Part shown: positions 1 to 5,985 of the stretch, piece after piece | Position numbering within the stretch: position 1 is the first letter of the stretch | How the letters are laid out: the number at the start of each line of letters is the position of its first letter | DNA from: Lachnospiraceae bacterium | Lineage (GTDB): Bacteria > Bacillota > Clostridia > Lachnospirales > Lachnospiraceae | Direction of reading: 5' to 3' | DNA length: 8,139 bases | Assembly: GCA_017958585.1 (NCBI GenBank) | Contig: JAGDCK010000017.1 | Span: 1-8,139 of the forward strand | Made by a program: the position numbers and the translations under genes | The notes under the pieces: generated by a model | Databases searched by the model: none | What the model saw: only the letters and a program-made list of their open reading frames with translations | Told to the model about the DNA's origin: nothing

Positions 1-696
1 ATCACCGTAAATGCAAAGGGCGCCGGCGGACAGAGCTTTGGAGCTTTCCTGCCAAAGGGTGTGACCATAAATCTTGTGGGTGACACAAATGACTATTTCG
101 GAAAAGGCTTATCAGGCGGAAAACTGGTGCTTAAGGCCCCTGCCGAGGCGGCATATGATGCTGAGAACAATATCATCTGCGGAAACGTCGCCCTGTTTGG
201 AGCAACCCTGGGTGAAGCTTATATCAGCGGTATGGCAGGTGAGAGATTCTGTGTCAGAAACTCGGGAGCCGTAGCCGTTGTGGAGGGCGTAGGCGAGCAC
301 GGATGCGAGTACATGACAGGCGGACGCGCTGTGATACTCGGCCCTGTGGGAAAGAACTTCGCAGCAGGTATGAGCGGCGGTGTGGCTTATGTATATGATG
401 AGTTTAACACCCTTTACAAGAACCTGAACAAGGGCAGCGTCCTCATGGAAAAGATCGAGACAAAGGCAGACAGGGACGAACTCAAGACCATCCTTAAAAA
501 GCATGTGGAGCTTACCGGTTCCAAGAAGGCATCAAAGATCCTGGAGGATTTTGAGGAGTCACTGGTTCACTTTAAAAAGATAATCCCGGAGGATTACAAA
601 AAGATCATGCATTTAAAGGGAATGTTTGAGGAACAGGGAATGAGCCCCGAAAAAGCAGGAATTGAGAGCTTTAACATGTTGATGGGAAAGCAATGA
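1..696 (+). CDS. gltB: Glutamate synthase (GOGAT) large subunit, C-terminal part, cut by window start
   Basis: The frame is open from base 1 to the TGA at 694-696, giving the last 231 residues of a protein whose start lies outside the window. The sequence is the GXGXG (alpha subunit C-terminal) beta-helix domain of glutamate synthase. Glycine-rich repeats are visible at window residues 27-40 (GDTNDYFGKGLSGG) and later as GNVALFGATLGEAYISGMAG, TGGRAVILGPVGKNFAAGMSGG. In the family this domain is structural and helps position the channel that carries ammonia from the glutaminase site to the FMN/3Fe-4S synthase site, neither of which is visible here. The final 60 or so residues are lysine- and glutamate-rich helix. 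An internal GTG at 61 is not the real start, since homologous sequence continues upstream. GltB works with GltD, encoded 16 bases downstream, to convert 2-oxoglutarate plus glutamine into two glutamates in the cytoplasm. Confidence 0.95.
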   Translation: MTVNAKGAGGQSFGAFLPKGVTINLVGDTNDYFGKGLSGGKLVLKAPAEAAYDAENNIICGNVALFGATLGEAYISGMAGERFCVRNSGAVAVVEGVGEHGCEYMTGGRAVILGPVGKNFAAGMSGGVAYVYDEFNTLYKNLNKGSVLMEKIETKADRDELKTILKKHVELTGSKKASKILEDFEESLVHFKKIIPEDYKKIMHLKGMFEEQGMSPEKAGIESFNMLMGKQ

Positions 697-712
697 TCGG
701 AAAGGACGAAAA

Positions 713-2224
713 ATGGGAAAAGCAACAGGATTTCTGGAATATGAAAGAGAAGTGGGAGCAGTGACGGCTCCCGCCGACAGAATTAAAAATTTTGATGAAT
801 TTCACAAGAGTCTTTCCTTGGAAAAGGCAAAAAAGCAGGCGGCAAGATGTATGTCCTGCGGTGTCCCGTTCTGCCAGGCAGGGGTGATGATATCCGGAAT
901 GGCCAGCGGCTGTCCGCTTCACAATCTGGTGCCTGAGACAAACGATCTGGTCTACAGGGGAACACTGGAGGAAGCCTACAAGAGACTTTCCGTGACCCAT
1001 CCCCTTCCGGAGTTTACATCCAGAGTGTGTCCCGCGCTTTGCGAGGCGGCCTGCACCTGCGGACATGTAAATGACGAGCCCGTTACCACCAAGGAAAACG
1101 AGAGGCTGATAATCGAATATGCCTTTGAACACGGCCTTGTGGAAGGGAAAGAGCCATCTGTGAGAACCGGGAAAAAAGTGGCGGTCATAGGCTCCGGCCC
1201 CTCAGGGCTTGCCGTAGCAAAACTCTTAAATCAAAGAGGACATCTTGTGACCGTCTTTGAGAGAAGCGACAGAGTGGGTGGACTTCTCAGATACGGAATC
1301 CCCAATATGAAGCTTGACAAGAGGGTGATCGACAGAAGAGTAAAGCTCATGGAAAAGTCAGGCATCACATTTAAGTGCAATGTGAATGTGGGAAAGGATA
1401 TCACCGCAGAGGAACTCTTAAATGAGTTTGACAGAGTGGTACTTTGCTGCGGAGCGTCAAACCCCAGAGACATAAAGGCTCCGGGAAGAGATGCAAAGGG
1501 AATCTATTTTGCGGTGGATTTTTTAAAGGAAGTCACCAAAAAGATCTGCGACAATGACCACGACTACAGCAAAGTCTTTGCGGCAAAGGATTTTTCATTC
1601 GGAAGCTTAAGTGGCAAAAACGCCGTTGTCATCGGCGGTGGTGATACGGGAAACGACTGTGTGGGAACATGTATAAGGCTCGGAGCCAAAAATGTGACAC
1701 AGCTTGAGATGATGCCAAAGCCTGCGGAGACAAGGCTTGATTCCAATCCATGGCCTGAATGGCCCAAGGTCTTAAAAACGGATTACGGCCAGGAGGAAGC
1801 TATTTTTAAATTCGGTCAGGATCCTAGAATCTATCAGACCACCGTCAAGGAATTCAAAAAAGATGCCAAGGGAAATCTATGCGGCATCGTGACGGTAAAG
1901 CTTGAATCAAAGCCCGATAAAGCCACAGGCAGAATGGTCATGGAACAGATAAAAGGCAGTGAGGAAGAGATAAGTGCGGATATTGTACTGATCGCCGCAG
2001 GTTTTTTGGGAAGTGAACTTTACGTGACGGATGCATTTAATGTAGAATGTAATGCGAGAACAAACGTAAATACCGCTCCCGGAAAATACGAGACCAGCGT
2101 AAAGAGAGTATTCACCGCCGGAGATATGCACAGAGGCCAGTCACTTGTGGTATGGGCTCTTGCGGAAGGCAGAGAATGCGCCAAGGCTGTGGACGAGTCA
2201 CTGATGGGATATTCCAATCTGTGA
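713..2224 (+). CDS. gltD: Glutamate synthase small subunit (NADPH, FAD, Fe-S)
   Basis: This 503-residue protein supplies electrons from NAD(P)H to GltB. The N-terminal region carries the two cysteine clusters of the GltD/DPYD-type Fe-S domain: C46, C49, C54 and C67 (MSCGVPFC, SGCPLHN), then C106, C110, C114 and C116 (VCPALCEAACTCG). An FAD-binding Rossmann motif follows at residues 157-165 (VIGSGPSG), with the ERSDRVGGLLRYGIP segment. A second Rossmann fold for NAD(P)H is at about 306-315 (VIGGGDTG). The C-terminal FAD contact is FTAGDMHRGQSLVVWAL. The length is close to the usual 480-500 residues. The ATG at 713 has an AAAGGA element six to seven bases upstream and follows the gltB stop by 16 bases, so the two subunits are almost certainly co-transcribed. 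Nothing in it looks damaged. Confidence 0.96.
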   Translation: MGKATGFLEYEREVGAVTAPADRIKNFDEFHKSLSLEKAKKQAARCMSCGVPFCQAGVMISGMASGCPLHNLVPETNDLVYRGTLEEAYKRLSVTHPLPEFTSRVCPALCEAACTCGHVNDEPVTTKENERLIIEYAFEHGLVEGKEPSVRTGKKVAVIGSGPSGLAVAKLLNQRGHLVTVFERSDRVGGLLRYGIPNMKLDKRVIDRRVKLMEKSGITFKCNVNVGKDITAEELLNEFDRVVLCCGASNPRDIKAPGRDAKGIYFAVDFLKEVTKKICDNDHDYSKVFAAKDFSFGSLSGKNAVVIGGGDTGNDCVGTCIRLGAKNVTQLEMMPKPAETRLDSNPWPEWPKVLKTDYGQEEAIFKFGQDPRIYQTTVKEFKKDAKGNLCGIVTVKLESKPDKATGRMVMEQIKGSEEEISADIVLIAAGFLGSELYVTDAFNVECNARTNVNTAPGKYETSVKRVFTAGDMHRGQSLVVWALAEGRECAKAVDESLMGYSNL

Positions 2225-2277
2225 TCCGACTTACAAGTATATGAGAGGAGCGATTCATGAAAAGGAGAGAGTTTTGC

Positions 2278-3567
2278 ATGAACAGAGCAGAGATAGAAAG
2301 ACTTATAAAGGAAGAGGATGTTGAATTCATCCGTCTTCAGTTTACCGACATGTTTGGAAATCTGAAGAATCTGGCAGTAACACCCGGTCAGCTTGACAAG
2401 GTTTTCCAGGGAAGATACGGATTTGAGAGCAGCACTCTTTTTAATGATGTGACCAATCTTGACGAGAAATTATATTTAAGACCCGATCCGGATTCCTTTG
2501 TTATCCTGCCCTGGAGACCCCAGCAGGGAAAGGTGGCAAAATTCATATGTGATGTGGTCACCGAGGATGGAGAACTCTTTAATATGGCTCCCAGGACCAT
2601 TCTCAAGAAAGTTTTGGACGAGGCTTCAAAGGAGGGTTATTCCTTTACCGTGGATCCCGAATGTGAGTTTTTCCTCTTCCATACGGATGATAACGGAGCA
2701 CCCACTGTTGTGACCCATGAGCAGGCAGGATATATGGACGTAGGCCCCGTGGACTTTGGAGAGAATGCCAGAAGAGATATGGTGCTCACCCTTGAGGAGA
2801 TGGGATTTGAGATCGAATCATCCCACCACGAGAAGGCTCCCGGTCAGCATGAGATAGATTTCAAGGAGGCGGAGGCACTTCAGACAGCCGATGCCATAGT
2901 TACATTTAAATTTGCGGTCAGATCCATCGCAAAGAGATTCGGTCTCTATGCCACATTCATGCCAAAGCCTTCAACGGGTGTGGCGGGAAGCGGTATGCAC
3001 CTTAATATCACCATGTACGGAAAAGACGGAAAGAACATGTTCAGGGGCGAGGGCAAGGAACCCAATGAAAATGCCAGGTATTTCATGGCAGGTATCATGA
3101 ATCATGCAAAGGGTATCGCAGCCATCACAAACCCCATAGTCAATTCCTACAAAAGACTTGTATCCGGTTTCCAGGCTCCAAAGTTTATAAACTGGTCCAC
3201 AAACGGAGAGGAGAGCCTTATCAAATACAACAAAAACTTTGATGATGCAGGAATAGAAGTCAGATTCCCCGATCCTTCGGCCAATCCTTATCTTGCCATA
3301 GCGCTTCTTATCAGTGCCGGAATCGATGGAATAAAGAACAAGATGGATCCCGGAGATGAGGACAGAAACGGTGCAGGAAAGAGGCATCAGGCTCTTCCCG
3401 AGAACTTAAAGGATGCGGTTACCGATATGAAAAAGGATCCCTTTGCAAGGGGAATCCTCGGAGATGAATTTACTGATATTTATATGAAGGCAAAACGTGA
3501 AGAGTGGAACGACTACATGGACAGAGTATCAGATTGGGAAATCAACAGATATCTTGGAAGAATGTAG
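2278..3567 (+). CDS. glnA: Glutamine synthetase type I-like protein with altered active site
   Basis: Over its whole length this 429-residue protein is a GSI-type glutamine synthetase homologue (IRLQFTDMFG, WRPQQGKVAK, ECEFFLFHTDD, GSGMH, NSYKRL, FPDPSANPYLA). Metal ligands are kept: E128, E130, E185, E192, H241 and E327. So are the arginines that bind glutamate in Salmonella GS (R293 and R329 here, R321 and R359 there). Several otherwise near-invariant catalytic residues are not. The D50 ammonium-site aspartate in the FDGSS signature is E50 (FESST), the flap glutamate E327 is Q299, and R339, R344 and R355 align with E311, K316 and G325. Salmonella numbering is from memory. It may make another gamma-glutamyl product, be a regulator, or retain weak GS activity. 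Start choice: ATG 2278 has AAGGAG ten bases upstream and gives the family-like N-terminus; ATG 2257 (436 residues) also has GAGAGGAG six bases upstream. It lies 53 bases after gltD. Confidence 0.88.
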   Translation: MNRAEIERLIKEEDVEFIRLQFTDMFGNLKNLAVTPGQLDKVFQGRYGFESSTLFNDVTNLDEKLYLRPDPDSFVILPWRPQQGKVAKFICDVVTEDGELFNMAPRTILKKVLDEASKEGYSFTVDPECEFFLFHTDDNGAPTVVTHEQAGYMDVGPVDFGENARRDMVLTLEEMGFEIESSHHEKAPGQHEIDFKEAEALQTADAIVTFKFAVRSIAKRFGLYATFMPKPSTGVAGSGMHLNITMYGKDGKNMFRGEGKEPNENARYFMAGIMNHAKGIAAITNPIVNSYKRLVSGFQAPKFINWSTNGEESLIKYNKNFDDAGIEVRFPDPSANPYLAIALLISAGIDGIKNKMDPGDEDRNGAGKRHQALPENLKDAVTDMKKDPFARGILGDEFTDIYMKAKREEWNDYMDRVSDWEINRYLGRM

Positions 3568-3579
3568 GAGGATCTTTTC

Positions 3580-4125
3580 ATGGGCAGCATAATAATAGCT
3601 ATGCCCAAGATCGAAGACTCAAAAGTCGTGGCTGAGATGCTAAGGCGCAGAGGTTTTGACTCTGCGGACATCTGTCGCAGCTCCAATGAGATCCTTCAGA
3701 TCGCCGCAGACCGAGACAGCGGAGTGGTCATCTGCATGAAAAAGATAGGGCAGATGGGTTACTTTGAACTTGCGGGAATGCTTCCGGACTTTTTTGACAT
3801 GGTACTTTTGGAAAGCTCCGGGGATTCGGAGTTTTTGCCAAACGTAAAGAGAGTGATGCTTCCGCTTAAGGCGGTGGATCTTTCCACGGCGGTGGAGGAA
3901 CTTTTCAGTCAGCAAAACAGGCGTCTTAAAAAGTTCAGGACAAAGCCCCGTCAGAGGACGGAGGAGGAGCAGCAGGCCCTGGATGCGGCAAAAAAGTTAC
4001 TGATGGAGAAAAAGGGCATGACAGAACCCGAAAGCTACAGATATATCCAGAAGAGCAGCATGGATTCGGGTACTTCCATGGCGGAAACCGCCAGGATGAT
4101 CCTGGTGCTGAACCGCGACGGCTAA
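3580..4125 (+). CDS. ANTAR-domain antiterminator with degenerate receiver (NitR-like)
   Basis: This 181-residue protein has a response-regulator-like N-terminal half (about 1-105), a charged helix (about 105-135) and a C-terminal ANTAR RNA-binding domain (about 122-178). The ANTAR domain shows the AKKLLMEKKGMTEPESYRYI pattern followed by a second helix ending AETARMIL. ANTAR proteins bind paired hexaloop RNA hairpins and prevent termination. The receiver is atypical. The acidic pair after strand 1 is replaced by AMPKIED, and the position of the phospho-accepting Asp is C52 in VVICMKK, although K97 (LPLK) is kept. Activation by standard phosphorylation therefore looks unlikely. A strong AGGAGG (3566-3571) overlaps the glnA-like stop, eight bases before the ATG, suggesting coupled expression. 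From memory, Clostridium saccharobutylicum has a comparable glnA-nitR-glutamate synthase cluster, and by that analogy this gene probably controls nitrogen genes. Its RNA target is not visible in the window. Confidence 0.88.
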   Translation: MGSIIIAMPKIEDSKVVAEMLRRRGFDSADICRSSNEILQIAADRDSGVVICMKKIGQMGYFELAGMLPDFFDMVLLESSGDSEFLPNVKRVMLPLKAVDLSTAVEELFSQQNRRLKKFRTKPRQRTEEEQQALDAAKKLLMEKKGMTEPESYRYIQKSSMDSGTSMAETARMILVLNRDG

Positions 4126-4159
4126 GGTTTATGGGCAAAATTAAGAAAGTGTGAATCAA

Positions 4160-5386
4160 ATGTTTAAGATCAACAGCGAATATACGAAACTTCCGGAAAA
4201 CTATCTGTTTTCAAATATTGCAAAAAAAGTTAACGCTTTTTCCATGGCAAATCCGGACAAAAAGATAATCAGACTGGGAATCGGCGATGTGACGCAGCCC
4301 ATCGCTCCAAAGATCATAGATTCTCTCCATAAGGCTGTGGATGAGATGGGAGAGGCATCCACCTTTAAGGGATATGCGCCGGATCTGGGTTATGAGTTTT
4401 TGAGAAGCGCCGCCGCACAGACCGACTACAGGGACAGAGGGTGCGATATAAGCGACGATGAGATATTTATCTCGGACGGTGCAAAGTGCGATTCCGGAAA
4501 TATTCAGGAAATCTTTGACAGGGACAACAAAATAGCGATCTGTGACCCCGTGTATCCCGTATACCTTGACAGTAACGTAATGGCAGGAAGAGCGGGAAAT
4601 TTCAATGAAAAGACATGCATGTTTGACAACGTGATATATATGCCCTGCCTTATGGAAAACGGATTTGCACCGCAGATCCCGGATAAGACCCCCGACATTA
4701 TTTACCTGTGTTTTCCAAACAATCCCACAGGAGCCACCATCACCAAAAAAGAGCTTCAGAAATGGGTAGACTATGCCAACGAAAAAGGTTCCGTCATAAT
4801 ATATGATGCGGCCTACGAAGCATATATAAGTAACAGTGATGTGCCCCATTCAATCTATGAATGTGAAGGAGCAAGAAACTGCGCCATAGAGCTTCACTCT
4901 TTTTCAAAGAATGCGGGCTTTACGGGCTTAAGACTGGGATACACCGTGGTTCCAAAGGATATAAAGGCAGGAGGCACAACCCTTCATGCTCTCTGGGCAA
5001 GAAGACATGCAACAAAATATAACGGAGCACCATACATAGTTCAAAGAGCAGGAGCTGCCGTGTATACGGAAGAGGGTCAGAGGCAGATCAAGGCGCAGGT
5101 TTCATATTATATGGAAAATGCCAGGATAATTCTCGAGGGACTTAAAAGTGCAGGCTATAGCGTAAGCGGTGGCGTGGATGCGCCCTATATCTGGTTAAAG
5201 ACACCGGATAAGATGACAAGCTGGGAATTTTTTGATATGCTCCTTAATGAGTGCAACGTGGTCGGTACCCCGGGTTCGGGATTCGGACCAAGCGGCGAAG
5301 GGTATTTCAGACTGACCGCATTCGGAAGTCGCGAGAATACATTGGAAGCCATGGACAGGATAAAAAACAGGCTGTCCGCATTTTAA
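4160..5386 (+). CDS. dapL: LL-diaminopimelate aminotransferase
   Basis: This class I/II PLP aminotransferase matches the DapL family along its length (408 residues from ATG 4160; the family is about 408-411). Visible features are LGIGDVTQPI near the N-terminus, FPNNPTGATITK, YDAAYEAYI, and SFSKNAGFTGLRLGY with the PLP lysine at K250. In the family the enzyme converts tetrahydrodipicolinate plus glutamate to LL-2,6-diaminopimelate and 2-oxoglutarate in one step. It bypasses the succinyl or acetyl branches of lysine and peptidoglycan synthesis. The frame is also open from a GTG at 4151 (411 residues). ATG 4160 is preferred because MFKINSEYTKL matches the typical DapL N-terminus, but the only Shine-Dalgarno candidate (AGAAAG, about 10 bases upstream) is weak for either start. 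It follows the ANTAR gene by 34 bases with no visible terminator, so it may share regulation with the glutamate genes. Confidence 0.94.
   Translation: MFKINSEYTKLPENYLFSNIAKKVNAFSMANPDKKIIRLGIGDVTQPIAPKIIDSLHKAVDEMGEASTFKGYAPDLGYEFLRSAAAQTDYRDRGCDISDDEIFISDGAKCDSGNIQEIFDRDNKIAICDPVYPVYLDSNVMAGRAGNFNEKTCMFDNVIYMPCLMENGFAPQIPDKTPDIIYLCFPNNPTGATITKKELQKWVDYANEKGSVIIYDAAYEAYISNSDVPHSIYECEGARNCAIELHSFSKNAGFTGLRLGYTVVPKDIKAGGTTLHALWARRHATKYNGAPYIVQRAGAAVYTEEGQRQIKAQVSYYMENARIILEGLKSAGYSVSGGVDAPYIWLKTPDKMTSWEFFDMLLNECNVVGTPGSGFGPSGEGYFRLTAFGSRENTLEAMDRIKNRLSAF
5353..5385 (+). terminator. Possible weak terminator overlapping the dapL 3' end
   Basis: GGACAG (5353-5358) pairs with CTGTCC (5372-5377) around an A-rich 13-base loop, followed by GCATTTTAAT. 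The six-base-pair stem and short, offset T run make it a weak candidate. It is the only plausible end signal between the nitrogen operon and the rpsO promoter. Confidence 0.3.
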
Positions 5387-5424
5387 TACAGGGTTAAATG
5401 CACTTTGCATCGGAAAAATAAAGA

Positions 5425-5460
5425 TTTACAATCACTGATTCTTATGCTACAATACCCTAG
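5425..5460 (+). promoter_or_regulatory. rpsO promoter, sigma-A type with extended -10
   Basis: A -35 box TTTACA (5425-5430) is separated by exactly 17 bases from a -10 box TACAAT (5448-5453). Each matches consensus at five of six positions. TGC directly before the -10 makes it an extended -10. Transcription would begin near 5460, about 88 bases before the rpsO start codon. Confidence 0.8.
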
Positions 5461-5468
5461 TATGATTA

Positions 5469-5539
5469 GCCGTCACTCAGGTTATGGACACTCCGACCTT
5501 AGTCTTGGTGAGGGCCATATTTGATTTTTATAAGGAGGA
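5469..5539 (+). promoter_or_regulatory. Structured rpsO leader, candidate S15 autoregulatory element
   Basis: Between the predicted transcription start and rpsO lie nested helices. An outer stem pairs GCC (5469-5471) and TCACT (5473-5477) with GGTGA (5507-5511) and GGC (5513-5515), leaving one G-G mismatch. An inner stem pairs AGGT (5479-5482) with ACCT (5496-5499), then TGGA (5485-5488) with TCCG (5492-5495), closed by a CAC loop. CCTTA (5497-5501) is complementary to TAAGG (5531-5535), which overlaps the Shine-Dalgarno AAGGAGG. A switch between the inner stem and ribosome-site masking is therefore possible. Autoregulation of rpsO by S15 through structurally varied leaders is known in several phyla; assignment here is inference from position and fold. 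Confidence 0.5.
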
Positions 5540-5547
5540 AATTTAAA

Positions 5548-5814
5548 ATGATTTCAAAAGAGAAGAAAACAGCCATTATGAATGAGTATGCAAGAACAGC
5601 CGGCGATACCGGTTCACCTGAAGTACAGGTAGCAGTTCTTACAGCAAGAATCCAGGAGTTAACCGAGCACCTTAAGGCTAATCCCAAGGATCATCACTCA
5701 CGCCGCGGTATGCTTAAGATGGTAGGTCAGAGACGTGGCCTTCTTGAGTATCTTAAGAAGAAAGATATCGAGAGATATCGTTCACTCATCGAGAAACTCG
5801 GTCTGAGAAAATAA
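5548..5814 (+). CDS. rpsO: 30S ribosomal protein S15
   Basis: This 88-residue protein matches S15 from end to end, including TGSPEVQVAVLTARI, HLKANPKDHHSRRGML and QRRGLLEYLKKKD. S15 binds the central domain of 16S rRNA early in 30S assembly. The helix-loop segment with DHHSRRG is the rRNA-contact region. The ATG at 5548 is chosen because AAGGAGG (5532-5538) lies nine bases upstream and the protein then begins MISKEKK as expected. A TTG at 5521 in the same frame lies upstream of that ribosome site and is not needed. It has its own promoter and leader, and is followed by a hairpin terminator and pnp, the usual bacterial rpsO-pnp arrangement. Confidence 0.98.
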   Translation: MISKEKKTAIMNEYARTAGDTGSPEVQVAVLTARIQELTEHLKANPKDHHSRRGMLKMVGQRRGLLEYLKKKDIERYRSLIEKLGLRK

Positions 5815-5825
5815 TGTGCCAAACA

Positions 5826-5863
5826 AAAGCGGAGTGCGCTCAAAATGCGCTCCGCTTTATTTA
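5826..5863 (+). terminator. Rho-independent-type terminator after rpsO
   Basis: AAAGCGGAG (5826-5834) pairs perfectly with CTCCGCTTT (5850-5858). Inner CGC/GCG pairing shortens the loop, and the T-rich TTTATTT (5856-5862) follows. It begins 12 bases after the rpsO stop. The interrupted T tract suggests incomplete termination, which would allow read-through into pnp. No clear separate pnp promoter was seen. Confidence 0.72.
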
Positions 5864-5870
5864 CATTTGA

Positions 5871-5948
5871 GCGGGATGGAGATTTCCGAGACCGCTGAAA
5901 AGCTTAGGAAGACTCCTGATTTTTTCAGTAGTTTCGGCATCCTCCCGC
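5871..5948 (+). promoter_or_regulatory. Long imperfect hairpin in the pnp 5' leader
   Basis: Five helices stack into one long stem: GCG/CGC (5871-5873 with 5946-5948), GGATG/CATCC (5874-5878 with 5938-5942), CCGAGAC/GTTTCGG (5886-5892 with 5931-5937, one G-U), CTGAAAA/TTTTCAG (5895-5901 with 5922-5928) and AGGA/TCCT (5906-5909 with 5914-5917), closed by an AGAC loop. That is about 26 pairs with small bulges, ending 37 bases before the pnp start. In enterobacteria the pnp leader has a long stem cut by RNase III and then used for PNPase autoregulation. A similar role here is inference. Confidence 0.6.
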
Positions 5949-5985
5949 CAAATATGTGTGCCCAAGAGGCAGAAAAGGAGGAAAA

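Noticed and set aside
2971..3387. Antisense RNA opposite the GS-like gene, as reported for clostridial glnA
   Set aside because: A minus-strand open frame exists, but I could not identify a convincing minus-strand promoter and terminator from sequence alone.
2225..4159. ANTAR target hairpins (paired hexaloops) near the GS-like and ANTAR genes
   Set aside because: The short gaps contain no pair of hairpins with A-x-x-G-x-x loops followed by a terminator. If targets exist they are more likely upstream of gltB, outside the window.
4211..4849. 212-residue minus-strand open frame opposite dapL
   Set aside because: It lies wholly opposite a well-supported gene, has no convincing ribosome site and resembles no known protein. 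It is a codon-bias shadow.
5398..5410. Small hairpin ATGCA-CTT-TGCAT after dapL as a terminator
   Set aside because: Only five base pairs and followed by CGGAAAAATA rather than a T run.
5956..5985. GTG 5956 as the pnp start, adding ten residues
   Set aside because: The strong AAGGAGG lies between this GTG and ATG 5986, and the extra residues do not match PNPase N-termini.
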